Assembly (NCBI RefSeq): GCF_025370935.1
Contig: NC_133486.1
Location: 186,001 to 250,000 of the forward strand
Direction of reading: 5' to 3'
Source of the DNA: Choristoneura fumiferana
Taxonomy: Eukaryota > Arthropoda > Insecta > Lepidoptera > Tortricidae
Length of the DNA stretch: 64,000 nucleotides
Shown here one piece after another: positions 43,850-55,360 of the stretch (its first letter is position 1; every line of letters starts with the position of its first letter). A program made the translations under genes and the position numbers. The notes beneath the pieces are model-generated. The model was not told the DNA's origin. It did no database searches and worked only from the letters and a program-made list of their open reading frames with translations.

Positions 43850-44040
43850 ATGAAATTTTATCGCTATCCCGCGAAAACTATCCAATTATCCGGGATAGAA
43901 ACTACCCTATGTCCTTTTCCGGGACCCGGGACTCATACTATCTGTATACCGAATTTCATCTAAATCGGTTCAGTGGTTTAGACGTGATGAAGTAACAAAC
44001 AGACTTAAGTACAAACTTTCGCATTTATAATATTATTGGG
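43850..44040 (+). repeat. 'TTTCGCATT' family repeat
   Basis: TTATCGCTATCCCGCGAAAA, CGGGACCCGGGACTCATAC, CGGTTCAGTGGTTTAGACG, ACTTTCGCATTTATAATATT. Confidence 0.7.
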
Positions 44041-44157
44041 AAGGGCCAGGAACTTTGCAATCCCCGGGATAATGGTCTCCTATGTTAATCTGGAATACTC
44101 TAGATTTAAATTGTTTTCACAATTATTTAATTCGGAGTAGTACTTTGAGAGATAATT

Positions 44158-44460
44158 TTGACGACCGGATAGCTAAGTTGTTAGTGACCCTGACTACGAA
44201 GCTAGAGGTTGCGGGTTCGAACCCTGTAACGAGCAAATATTTGTATGATGAATACGAATGTATGTAGTTGACCTTCATACATTTCTATTTAAGTATATAT
44301 TTATCGTTGACTGTTTTGGTGACTAGAAATGGGTGAAAGTCGAATTGAAAGATTTAAAGATCTATATTTATCTATATAATGTTTGTCTATCCGCTGTCTA
44401 GCACCCATAGTTAGCTTAATTTGGGGCTAGGTTAATTGTGTGTTAGGTGTAATTTGTCCC
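44158..44460 (+). mobile_element. tRNA-headed SINE, second family, copy 2
   Basis: GACGACCGGATAGCTAAGTT with GGTTCGAACCC, then ATTTGTATGATGAATACGAA and a body to GTGTAATTTGTCCC. Same family as 25608-25852 in opposite orientation. A-box bases are mutated. Confidence 0.7.
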
Positions 44461-44933
44461 ACGAATTCCCTCCACATACTAGCCTCTTTTTAACATTAGC
44501 ATAGATTCCACATCAGATCCTTTAATCTGGTCACCGCGTTACACTAACAGTTGTTTGATTGCTCCACGGTCCAGCTGTCGTGATATTGTTCCGTAGGATG
44601 ATTGCGTCCGGCCGTACAAATCATACAATACCACATCACATCACTATAGAAAAGCGACATTGACTGACTTCAGTTAAAAGCTGTTTGTTTGAATCGGAAA
44701 CAATGTAAAACAGCGGAGCCGTCTAGGTGCTCGTAAACATCTGAACGAGACAGTATTGCCAATCATGTCAATGTGTGCTCAGAGTGCAAGTAAACAGGTC
44801 TAACTTGACTTGACATGACACATTTTCTACGGAATGTGAACCGCGAATAACTTTAATAAGCTCCCAATATTGGATTGGAATACATAATCCTCTGCTTGGG
44901 ACGTTAAAGGTACCACTATGCCACCACGATTTT

Positions 44934-45030
44934 TGTTTGTTTATTTATAATCTTTATTGTACAAAAAGGTGTTAAGTGCAAAGGCGGACTTATACCTGAA
45001 GGGCCAGCCAGTAAACCTTTGAGTAGTAGA
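44934..45030 (-). mobile_element. LINE 3' UTR fragment
   Basis: Minus strand: TTCAGGTATAAGTCCGCC, GCACTTAACACCTTTTTGTA, CAATAAAGATTATAAATAAA. A similar fragment lies at 47425-47525. Confidence 0.55.
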
Positions 45031-45499
45031 GACTTTTTTACTTAGATCTTTCTACTGTGTTCTTCGCCCACGCTACATAACATAAGGTATTAACTACCTA
45101 ATTAAAACTACCAATTTCATATTCAAATTTACAAAGAAAATGAAAAAATTCCGACTATAAAAAACCATAAAAACTCCTATAGTCCTCTGATCCTACACCT
45201 GTATTAAAATTGTGTATAAAATGAACACATTCCGAGTATATTAACTATACTAACTCCTATATCCTATCCTACTCATGTATTATCATACTTTTAAAATTAA
45301 TTTATTATTAAGAAAACTTCCAATATTAAATTAGATTTAAATATGTTAGAATTTTTGCCTGAAACACAGGGAACTGGGAAAAATTCAGGCACTTGTAAAT
45401 ATTTATCTTACGTTTTAGTTCTTAGTTAAAAATGATGTTAACTGAGTTTTTTTGAATAAATTATTTTTACGAGTATCTTACTTATATTATAAATGCGAA

Positions 45500-45503
<4 letters not shown>
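45031..45503. other. Intergenic, nothing identified
   Basis: A loose repetition of ACTCCTATA-type motifs near 45170-45260. No gene. Confidence 0.3.

Positions 45504-45566
<63 letters not shown>
45504..45566. repeat. (GT)n microsatellite
   Basis: About 31 uninterrupted GT units, following TATAAATGCGAAAGTTT of the dispersed TTTCGCATT family, whose remainder continues to about 45660. Confidence 0.95.
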
Positions 45567-45569
<3 letters not shown>

Positions 45570-46060
45570 GTACATAGCTGGACGTCTGGAAAAACACATA
45601 GGCTACTTTTTATTCCGAAATTCCCACGGGATAGGGACAACATTTTGAAATTTCAACCGCTGGCTTTAGAGTCATGACATTTTGTACAGTTGTTTTTAAC
45701 ACAACCTTAATGAAAATCACGATACGATACGATTTTGTAAAATCCCGGAAATTCAAATGTAACTACTTACCACATCGAATAGTATATGCGCTCGAAGCCG
45801 CGAATAAACTCTAGTTATAATTTATAACTTAAAAATATGTAAAAGGGCAGAATTACTTTCCTCATTCCAGCTCGTCACTATTCTTGTCGTATTCGCCAAC
45901 TCGCTAAATTACATCTGGCTATATGGGCTCATTGTTCGCGGCCGCCCTAAACTTCTTCAAAGACTGAGCTGTCTTGCACGTCGAGATTATTCAACTATGG
46001 CTCTAGGTTTTTGCGTTGCCAACTTGTCCTTGTACTGGCTGCTTGAAAGTTGTACTAATT

Positions 46061-46188
46061 AAAGCCCGTTTAAACTTGCAAGAAAAATCGAGCAAGTTGC
46101 ATTGCATTACACTGCGAGGCCGTGCAGCGAACGAGTTTGTAGCGGTCAATCGAGCGCTGCAGTGTAACGCAACTTATTTTTCTTGTAG
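46061..46188. mobile_element. Foldback MITE
   Basis: Arms AAGAAAAATCGAGCAAGTTG...TTACACTGC at 46079-46118 and GCAGTGTAACGCAACTT...TTTTTCTTG at 46157-46187. Confidence 0.6.
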
Positions 46189-46674
46189 ATCTAAAACTGA
46201 CATTTTAATACCAGGTACCCACAAATAAACTAATTTATTCTAAAACTAACACTCACTTGCTTCACAGAAACTGTTTTCCAATGGCAATACGATTTTTTAA
46301 TTATTTAGTTGCCTAAGAGTATAGGTCAGTTGCCCAGAATTAAATTATATCAATGATTTAAAGATAAAGCATTTTGTCCAATCAAAGAATGTTTAAAATA
46401 TTAATTATCCTACGGTTACATAGGTACAATGGCCATTTCAGGTTAAAAAACTATAATGTATTTGGTTGGAAATTTAATCATTAATCTGCCTAAACAAGGC
46501 CAAAACAATCAATTTCGTATGGAAACTTTATTTTTTGTAACCTGAATTATTTGAGTCATGATTACCATGATTACAAAAAACAACATTTCCATACAAATGA
46601 ATTAGAACTTTTTTGGGGACTTATCGAATGCCAATTAGGCTCAGTTTCTAATGGACTCTACCTATCAATTTTTT

Positions 46675-46935
46675 TTTACCCCCGACGCAAAAAGAGGTGT
46701 GTCATAAATTTGACCTCTGCGTGTGTTTTGTGTCTGTATTTCTGTGTGTCTGTCTATGGCATCGTAGCTCTTAAACAGGTGAATCGATTTGAATGCGGTT
46801 TTTTTTATTTGAAAGCAAGGTTTCTAGCGATGGTTCTTAGACATGTTTTATCAAAATCGATTTAGCCGTTTTAGAGATATTGAACTTTGAAGTGACAATG
46901 TCCGGGGTTTCCAACTTTTTGTTAGTTAGGTTATT
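46675..46935 (+). repeat. 'CCCCGACGCAAAAAGAGG' dispersed repeat
   Basis: GTGTCTGTCTATGGCATCGT, GAATGCGGTTTTTTTTATTT, AGCGATGGTTCTTAGACATG, GATATTGAACTTTGAAGTGA. Copies at 61745-61965 (+), 50093-50300 (-), 55505-55665 (+) and 28880-29080. Confidence 0.65.
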
Positions 46936-48638
46936 TTTAATCCAAATCAGACTGGAATACGAACCGTAGAAGCTTTTAGACACATCCTTATGGTAGACAC
47001 TACTACAAGGTAACTGCGAAAATGTTTTTAATGTGTAAATTAACACTGCACCTTTTAATGCACCGAACTTGCGTCAACTTAATGTTTCTAGTTACATTTT
47101 AAGTTTACCCGAGAAGGCCCATTTATGCTAAAATGTGGTGGCGCATTATGCATGCCGTAAAATTATACATTAAGCCACCTGAAGGCCAGAATTATGCTAC
47201 CCTACATACATTATTTCACCAGTCCCAATGGGAAATGTCCTTATTCATATACATATTATTTTACACAATAAGGGTCCACCTCGTTGGAACTAAAATCTAT
47301 TATTTCTTAACTAGACCCTGTGCGATATACTTACTAATTTAAAATTGACATTATGTAACATAGAATAAAGATGGATTCTTTATTATTTTTATTACTGAAT
47401 CAATCACAACAGGTACACACAGTACCTATTGTTTGTTTGTTTATATTCTTTATCCTACAAAAAGGGAATTAAAAAGGTTACAAAAAAAGTGTTACGTACA
47501 AAGGCAAACGTATCCCTGAAGGGATATTTTGGGATTTATACGTATTTTGTGATATTGAAGAAAAAGTCACATAATTATTATTATACCCGGGAAACCGTTA
47601 CCTCGAGTTAAAACTCCATAACACGCGTTTTCCCAGAGATAAGACACGAGGCAAATTTCATCGAAGCCGTTAGAACCGTTTCCAAGAAACCGAAATAAAT
47701 TACCGCACAATAATTTCTCATTTAAAGCTATTATTACAAAGATAGATAGGTAAAACGCGCACGTAAGTGAAACGCTGACCGTTAATGTCTGCGTATGCGA
47801 ATGTGACAGTCGCGCTCGCCCCGCGCGTCGCCCATTCCCCCGCGATACCTTATATTGTACGCAATAAAGTTCACCGCTACACTTACGTATCACGGGCTTG
47901 TATGTAGATAATTCTCTAACACTAACAAATGGTTATTTTAAACAGTGCAAGTTGGCTTATTTAGCTCCTGGAGCGTAGTTGCTCATACTTTGCTCTTTCC
48001 GAGCTAAAACTTTCTTACAAACATGCGGGTAGTTCGCATTAGAGTTAGGTTCTACACAACAACTCACTTCTACACCACACAATTTATACATTTAAACTGC
48101 ACTATAAAGTAATTATCTGTCTGGCAGTTAACTTCGGGATTTGACCGAAGCCCTTTAGAAATTTTGAAAAATTAAAAAAGTCGATCCTACTAGTGGAAAG
48201 CAGCGGAGGCCTTGCCCATTGCGAGGCTCCGGGCGGCAGGTCTTTGCGAGACCCTTTGTCCTTCGTGAAAAGTATGTGATGCGAAAATATAGTTTAAAAA
48301 AAATCTTTTTTTTTTAATTTGCTTGGGTTGTTGCGCGAGGCCCCTTCGAGAGCGAGGCCCCGGGCGATTGCCCTTTTCGCCACCCCCTAAGGCCGCCGCT
48401 GGTGGGAAGCCTGCCGAAACCGCGACATTATAATTGCGTAATTCGGTGTACGAAACACTATTCAGTTCCCAGCCTAATTTCGATCTCTATAAAATCAAAC
48501 CCAAACGTCGGCATCGATATACACTATCGCTTAATACCTAATGCTGGGCATTACGTCCACCGCTCGGTCCATCGTTGGCCGTAGCGGATATCGGAAAAGA
48601 CATCAACCCGAGTCGGGTTGCGATCAAACGTTACAGGA
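46936..48638. other. Intergenic, with a GC-rich patch at 47745-47870
   Basis: 47425-47525 is a LINE 3' UTR fragment (minus). The patch at 47745-47870 is GC- and CpG-rich without repeat features, and contains CCTTATATTG and ACGTAAGTG. It could hold a promoter or untranslated exon, but nothing ties it to a gene. 48180-48400 repeats GCGAGGCCCCGGGCG-type words. Confidence 0.35.
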
Positions 48639-48760
48639 GGGCCACTACGAAAATCGAAGTTCGTATCGTACCGTCCCTCTCACTCTCCTATTAAATAATA
48701 TAAGCGTCAGCGAGACGGCAAGATACGAAGTTCGAATTTTGCACTTCGTAGTTTAGGGCC
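48639..48760. mobile_element. GGGCTAC-family foldback MITE
   Basis: GGGCCACTACGAAAATCGAA to TTGCACTTCGTAGTTTAGGG. Confidence 0.75.
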
Positions 48761-48867
48761 AGTTACGTGATGCCTGACGATACGAGAGAGCAATCTGTTG
48801 AAACTGATAAAAGATGAAATAGAACTATGTGTCTGGAAGTTTTTGTCATCATCATCATCATTATTAT

Positions 48868-50085
48868 TGAAACAGGCGTTACTTTGCGGAGATCCATAAT
48901 AATGAATTAAAATAATTACTTATTCACCCGCATCCTTTATGATAGTTACGTTTATGCAACAAAATTGTGTTCATGGAGTTTCTCCACCTCCACACTGTAA
49001 GTACACACAAACCTATCGCCATCACCACACTACACCGACGTGTTTCGATCAGAGCTCGTTCATCAGAGATACCTATGTGTTGAGAATTAAAATCTGATTA
49101 CAGTCAACGAAAAATACATTTTGCTATTCTAGGCTTACGTCGTAAATATTGAAATGGTTACATGAAGATATATAATTCTTATTTACTTTTGAACTTCTGA
49201 CAATTTGCCTTACTCTGATACGAAATATTAATATAAGAATCTAGGCCAAAGCTTTTTCTATGTCAATATATTTTCCATCTCGGAAAATGTCCCTAACTTT
49301 TACCTAGAAATACATAAAACAAGATCGAGGACATATAGGTATAACATCATCGATATACCTACATCAGCATGAAACGAAATAAAATGAGAATGCCTCAGGG
49401 AAAAATAAGTAGCGTAGATCACAATCTAACTCTATACCTACCTTACCTATAATAAGTTAAAAAAAAAACTGTATTAAACAAGCTTTTTGCTGACTGTACA
49501 TTTTGTTGGCTGTACTAGCATTGTTATTTGCGTACCAAATTTAAAGTCAATGCCATTAACCGCTGAGGAGTTCCGTCGTGTGGAGACGATCCTGGCAGCA
49601 CCGCCAAATTTCACTACCTGATGTATTGTTACTGGACTTACATAAGCCAATTAAATTAATTTAAATCAATCGCTGACCACTGAAAGTGGGTCAAAATTCG
49701 GTTGCAAGATTTGACCCGCACGTACATACATACAATATATTAAATAAAAGCTTGTAATGAAAGACTGACGTGACTGACTGACTAATGACGGATATCCTAA
49801 TTAACCTAACCAACTTAAAAAAAGTAAAAAAAAAAAACACACACACATCTCTAACACCTGGTAGTATGGGGTAGGTACGGTTGTGTTGCTCCGAAGATGA
49901 GCTCAGGTTGAGTTCGAAACGGCGTCAGTGTATTGTGGTGGTGGTGATACCTAGATGGGTTTATGTGATTTGTGTGTGTTCTTACAGTGTGGAGGTGGAG
50001 GAACTGCATGAACATGCATATCTTGCATAAACTTAGCTATCATTAGGTCGCGGGTGAGCAAAGAAATTCTTTTAGTTCATTAAAA
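48868..50085. mobile_element. Large foldback element with about 200-bp inverted arms
   Basis: Left arm 48868-49075 and right arm 49880-50085 are diverged inverted copies: CTCCACCTCCACACTGTAAG against CTTACAGTGTGGAGGTGGAG, plus CATCACCACACTACACCGAC against its complement. The interior (49480-49700) includes a minus copy of the AAATTTGGTA repeat. A third arm stands alone at 61092-61330. No ORF. Confidence 0.7.
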
Positions 50086-50092
50086 AAACCGT

Positions 50093-50300
50093 CATTTTCA
50101 TTTCATGTCAAACTTCTTTATCTCAATAACGGCTGAATCGATTTTTATCGAACATAGCTAAGAACGGCCACAACGACCGATTTCACTTAAAAAAAAACCG
50201 CATCGAAATCGATAGGTACCCTAGGTACATTCGTTTGAGAGCTACGATGCCACAGACAGATATTGGCGTAAAACTTGTAACATCCTTCTTTTTGAATCGG
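50093..50300 (-). repeat. 'CCCCGACGCAAAAAG' repeat, minus copy
   Basis: TTCAAACTTCTTTATCTC-like and AAAACCGCATCGAAATCGAT, GAGCTACGATGCCACAGACA. Confidence 0.55.
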
Positions 50301-51870
50301 GTGACAAAGCTGAAGCTAGAGACAAGTTTGAGGATCCTAGAGGTGTACTAGTGCCGCATTAGTTTTTTTGAGGACGCCATTTCGAAGTATCATATTATAC
50401 TTCTATGCCACTCCGACATTTTGACTAATCTATGCCTCATATGTTGAAAAACTGAAAACCATTACACCGTTTAGGTAACAGAGAGAATCAAAGAAATAGA
50501 CATATGCTCGAAAAACGTAAGCCTCCTCCTGCTCCACGTTTTTGCTATAGTTTTACGTCTTACTTGATCAACTCGCGCTTCACCGTGAAAAAACCCAAAA
50601 AGGTTATTTGTAAATAAAATTATCACGATATGAACCTTTAGGGCAAACGGCTACGTTGTTGCCTATACGCCTGGAAGGAAAAAATAATCAAGTTTAAACA
50701 TTTAATAACCCACCGCAGTTTTCCCTAGAGGGATTTAGCGATAAGACCCTGTATATTTAAAGGGAAAATCCTTTAGTGGACCGCCAACTATGACGCAAGC
50801 GGAAAGAGACGAGCGTTTTACGTGGATAATATACTTTCAATTTGGCACAAGAATTTTTCGCCGTCCCATTTGCACCAAAAATTCTACCTACGTGCCGGTG
50901 CGATGACGAGAGAATCGTGTTTCCTTTGAAGAGTTATAAGCACTCTATCTAGGTACGCAGTGATATGTTTAATTATTACAATAACACAAATATAACTCTC
51001 GTATCGCACGCTATCGCCAATCCAAACTGTTTCCACCGAAGACGCGCTAGGAGAGGATTAAAATTTTGCAGGTGCACAAATTTTAGGTTGTCGTCTTGCC
51101 CCGCCTCGTATCGCCTCGCCGGTGGAACAGCATCTTCAAGTGGCTCAAACTACACCCCGGCCCCAAGTTAGCCCCACCCGCATGTGATGCACCCTGCCAT
51201 TTCACAAACGAGGCTCTGACAACCCATCAACAGGCAAGACGACTAGAAATTAAACGAAAAAAATATATTTTTGAATAATAAGCTTTGAGCCAAGTTTCTT
51301 GCGGGGCATTTTCTTAGCAAAGTTGTTCTTTCCAAAGCGCTGATATACTCCAAGGAAAACACATAAAACAGCCGCCTGCAGTCTTCCTGCAGTCAATTTG
51401 CATATTTTTGCTTTTGTATTTATGCAACTTTGACTTTGCGCTGAAAAAACAAATTCCGCTACATCTCCTAACTCAGAGCAAGAGCAACTCCCACACCAAT
51501 TTATTTCCAATCTGTGTTGATAAGAACAAATCTCCCGAGCATGTACGTTATAGTTATACACCCTAGGTTATACACCCTGTGTTATAGCCGTGTTAACTTC
51601 AAGCTTGTAAAAAACTTCGAAGTAATTCCGGAAAGTTGGAGAATATAATAGACCAACGAACCGGTAAGCGGACCATAATGAGTTTTTAAAAGCTCCTGTT
51701 TTACATTACATTACGTAGGTATAAAGAACAATGAAATTGACAAAGTATTCCATAAATATTCTTTGTCTACGAAAAAATAGGTTTAGTTTTTCAAATTTTT
51801 TTTTGTGATAATGTTTGTAACATAAGTGTAATTATTTGAAGAGAAGCATAAACGATTCCATTTTTTAAGT
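50301..51870. other. Intergenic, nothing identified
   Basis: A slightly GC-rich stretch at 51030-51240 has short frames without a recognisable domain. Confidence 0.3.
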
Positions 51871-51965
51871 AAAAACCGGCCAAGAGCGTGTTGGACACGC
51901 CCAAAATAGGGTTCCGTAGCCATTACGAAAAAAATAAGTAATATTTTTCTAAGGATTTCGTAAAG
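51871..51965 (+). repeat. 5' fragment of the 'GGCCAAGAGCGTG' repeat
   Basis: AACCGGCCAAGAGCGTGTTG to TCTAAGGATTTCGTAAA, truncated by the flank of the next SINE. Confidence 0.65.
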
Positions 51966-51986
51966 TAAGTAGTTGCTTTCTCAAGT

Positions 51987-52167
51987 CGCCTATATAACTG
52001 CTGGGCACAGGCCTCCTAGAACAAGAGGGCTTGGGCCATAGTTCCCATTTATTCATGTGCGGAATTACATTTGAAATTTACCACGAGCTTTGCGGTGAAG
52101 GAAAACATCGTGAGGAAACCTGCACAAATCTCCGAAGCAATTCAGGTGTGTGTGAAGTTCCCAATCC
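51987..52167 (-). mobile_element. SINE copy F with internal inversion (twin-priming structure)
   Basis: 51987-52047 is the SINE 3' part in minus orientation (CGCCTATATAACTGCTGGGC to CCATAGTTCCCA). 52051-52167 is the 5'-middle part in plus orientation (ATTCATGTGCGGAATTACAT to AGTTCCCAATCCGC). One 12-bp duplication GCTTTCTCAAGT (51975-51986 and 52168-52179) encloses both, so they arrived in one event. The tRNA head is missing. Confidence 0.85.
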
Positions 52168-52179
52168 GCTTTCTCAAGT

Positions 52180-52569
52180 AACTTCAGTAAACTTCAGCTA
52201 GTTGGGAAAGCAAGATAAATACGAACTTTACCGAAAAAATACTATAGCAAAACATAACAAATTCAAAATACTTTTGTCTGAGTAATTGCAATATAGATAG
52301 TTGTCCTAGAAGCTCCTTAGCAAACTCATGTCCTACGAAGATACAGAAAAAATATTGATTGTATTAAAATAAACAATGTTAGTTTTTAATTTTAAAATTG
52401 TATACAACGCCTTAATGCTAAAATTACTTCCTTACTTATGTTTTGCATGTGATAAGATATTTAAGTTTGATTAATAAGCCCTTTTACATCTACACCTGAA
52501 ACAAGAATTTTCCTACTTCAGGGTACTGTGTTTTATTTGTCCTTTTTAATAAGTGTAGCCCATAAGTTT
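52180..52569. other. Intergenic, nothing identified
   Basis: AT-rich; no gene. Confidence 0.3.
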
Positions 52570-52899
52570 CATCATCCCATCATCATCCCAGCCTATATAC
52601 GTCCCACTGCAGGGCACAGGCCTCCTCTTGGAATGAGAGGGCTTGGGCAGTAGTTCCCACGCGGGCCCAGTGCGGATTGGGAACTTCACACACACCGTTG
52701 AATTGCTTCGCAGGTTTGTTGTGCAGGTTTCCTCACGATGTTTTCCTTCACCGTAAAGCTCGTGGTAAATTTCAAATGTAATTCCGCACATTAATTTCGA
52801 AAAACTCAGAGGTGCGAGCCGGGGTTTGAACCCACGATCCTCTGCTATTCGAGAGGCATAGGCTCAAACACACGGCAAACACTGTAGAGCCACCACGAC
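52570..52899 (-). mobile_element. (GAT)n SINE, copy G (near full length)
   Basis: (ATC)n, CCCAGCCTATATACGTCCCA through GGTTTGAACCCACGATCC to GCCACCACGAC. The head contains an insertion of about 20 bp relative to other copies. No clear target duplication. Confidence 0.8.
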
Positions 52900-53635
52900 T
52901 ATGAACACTAAGATTAAGCTATAGTTTGTTAAGTATTAAGTTTGATTAAACATTGAATATATATGAAAATTATAAATAATAGATTATTATTATTATATTC
53001 TTCAAAATAAAGTTTGTTAACATTACATTACATCTGTAACACACACGGATCTTTGGATCATTGTAATCGCACATCACGTTTGCAGTGATCTATCGCGAGA
53101 TTAGCCCGGTAATCGATCCGCCCACTCCAATTAGCTGTAAGGATCTCCCTCATATTTTTCCCGTTGCCAGCTGGATTCATTATTCAAGAGATCGGTGGAT
53201 GACGGCACCGTTACGTTACAGAGTAGGAGGCAGAGCGTGCGTACGGCGAAAAGTCATTTTACGAGCTTGACATTTAGTTCTAATAACCCTAGTGTTTGTG
53301 GGTATCTTTGTGTGAGATCAACTTTTGTAAGTTAAATTTGACGCATCTCCAGCGGTCAAAATGAATTACAATTTGGCATCGATATGTAGAGTAAGCAAAT
53401 AAAATAAAAGCAAAGCGAAAGAAATAAAAAACATTTTGCAAAAAACCAAACACTTATTTGGAAGCCAGAAATACAATAGTAAATAGAGAACGTACTCTTT
53501 CCTACAAAGGTATATATTCTAAGTAATGGTTCAGAAGAGGAGATCTGTACAAAGACAGGCAAGGCAAACAGGTTCAACATTTTAGAGCCACGCATTACGA
53601 ACATGTACAATAGTACCCTACATATAGGTAGAGTC
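52900..53635. other. Intergenic, nothing identified
   Basis: Short frames (53085-53270 on plus, 53356-53637 on minus) have no recognisable features. Confidence 0.3.
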
Positions 53636-53728
53636 ATTCAAGATGATGCGTGTCGTGGTTCTTTTTAGAATGTCATTAATGTCTAATTTTGACAAAATGA
53701 CGCGTCTTCGTGGATGGCACTAGGTTTA
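53636..53728. mobile_element. Short MITE-like repeat, copy 2
   Basis: GATGCGTGTCGTGGTTCTTT to ACGCGTCTTCGTGGATGGCA, reverse complement of 28096-28190. Confidence 0.6.
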
Positions 53729-53829
53729 CACTTCGTTAATTTTGAAAGACGGTAAGCGATCTCGACGTTTTTTTTAGCAAAAAGCACTTGAGAAATATGT
53801 AAAAAAACAACAAGATTTCCCTTTTTCTT

Positions 53830-54045
53830 ATCCCACTAATATTGTAAATGCAAAAGTTTGTAAGTATGTTTGTTTGTTACCTTTTCATATCTAAACCGCT
53901 GAGCCGATTCAGTATACTTAGATAGTTTGAGTCCCGGGGAAAGGACATAATAGGACAGTTTTTATTTATCCCGGAAAATTGCAAAGTTCCCGCGGGATAG
54001 CGTTAAGCGAATTCTACGCAGAAAGAGTCACGGGCAACACCTAGT
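53830..54045 (-). repeat. 'TTTCGCATT' family repeat, minus copy
   Basis: ATCCCACTAATATTGTAAAT, CTAAACCGCTGAGCCGATTC, TTCCCGCGGGATAGCGTTAA, GTCACGGGCAACACCTAGTG. Confidence 0.7.
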
Positions 54046-54507
54046 GCTAAAATAAAAGAAGTACCTATAGCTTAAGACAATTTCATAGTTTTTACAAAGA
54101 AGAAAAATACTCGTACTGTATAGTATTGCAATACCCGTTCAATTACAGTTATGTCTAGAGTGGTCCTTCTGCGTCTCTGTAATTTAGGTAAACGTTCTTT
54201 GTACCATGTTGGTCGGACGAAAATAGGGCAATTTCATAGCAAATTGTGTTTATTTGTGTGTCCTTGTATACATAACTATGCCCGGCACGATAAAAATTCT
54301 GTACAATGTCCGTAACAAAAACATACAATAGATTGACAATTAAGGATCGGTATCCTTGCAAACATTATGCTGGAATTCTTGCAAACTTTTATGTAACAAT
54401 TTGGGATGCGTTATTTGTTTATTTTATTTTAAGACTATTATAAGTAATTTATTTAAGAGAAAACACATATTAAGAGAAAATAACCACAAATAAAACTATA
54501 AACTATC

Positions 54508-54715
54508 TACTTTAAAAACTTAATACCTACTAAATTAAATCTAAATAAAAAAGGCCCCCCTGGCATGGTGCCCAAGAGGCTGGCAGCATTCCCTCGTTGA
54601 ATGGCGATGGCGATTCGTTGAGAGAGATAGCTGCAATCCCTCTGGTCTCCAGTAGTGTCGACCAGGCGCTTTTGCACTTCTTTAATTAACTTTCGCGCCC
54701 CGGGACCCCATTTTA
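54508..54715 (-). pseudogene. C-terminal tail of a non-LTR retrotransposon RT protein
   Basis: The minus strand reads WGPGARKLIKEVQKRLVDTT, GDQRDCSYLSQRIAIAIQRG, NAASLLGTMPGGPF to a TAG at 54510-54508. It aligns with 1744-1954 (WGPGAR..., GDQRAGSYF, AIQRGNAASLLG). The open tail without frameshift suggests moderate age. Upstream domains are absent. Confidence 0.7.
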
Positions 54716-54869
54716 CATTAATGTATAAATATGTATATTATAAGTAATTAATAGATGTTTTCCGCGACTTCGTCTGTGAAAAAGTCGATTATTGCTAGTG
54801 GATCTATGTAATTTTCTGGGATATAAAGTATCCTACGTGTTAATACATGGTAGGTGGTAGGACCTTGTG

Positions 54870-55090
54870 CAAGGTCCGCCCGGATTGCTACCACCATCTT
54901 GTTCGCTAATCCTGCCGTGAAGCAGCAGTGCTTGCACTATTGTGTTTCGGCGTGGAGAGTAAGACAGCCGGTGAAATTACTGGCACTTGAGGTATCCCAT
55001 CTTAGGCCTCTAGGTTAGCAACGCATCTGCAATACCCCTGGTGTTGCAGATGTTTATGGGCGGTGGTGATCTCTTACCATCAGCAGGTTA
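54870..55090 (+). mobile_element. Retroposon 3' region, longer copy
   Basis: GGACCTTGTGCAAGGTCCGC, CCTGCCGTGAAGCAGCAGTG, GGTGAAATTACTGGCACTTG, GGCGGTGGTGATCTCTTACC. Same family as 26207-26350; the final part is lost. Confidence 0.65.
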
Positions 55091-55174
55091 AAAACTATCT
55101 TGTGTCACATTTTATCCAAATTCTTAAAACCGTTTGGATAAAAAACATCCATACATCCAAACCAACTATCTAAA

Positions 55175-55360
55175 CGTGAGAGTTGTGGGCAATCAATGGA
55201 TGCAAGTGGCGAGTTCTCGGTAATTTTTGTGGCACTCTAAGGGGGAGCCCTTTGTTCAGCAGTGGACGTCTTCCGGCATGATCTTCACAAGCCTTTTTTT
55301 TATATACCTGATGGAGAGCGATCACCGTCGCCCATGGACACCCGCAACACGAGGGGAATC
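55175..55360 (+). mobile_element. RTE LINE tail and an adjoining minus retroposon fragment
   Basis: 55190-55280 (ATGCAAGTGGCGAGTTCTCG, GCAGTGGACGTCTTCCGGC) is an RTE 3' end. 55300-55360 (ACCTGATGGAGAGCGATCAC) is the minus end of another retroposon. Confidence 0.55.

Noticed and set aside
47745..47893. Promoter or first exon of the kekkon-like gene
   Set aside because: The patch is GC- and CpG-rich and has donor-like GTAAG words, but it lies more than 11 kb from the coding start with nothing linking the two.
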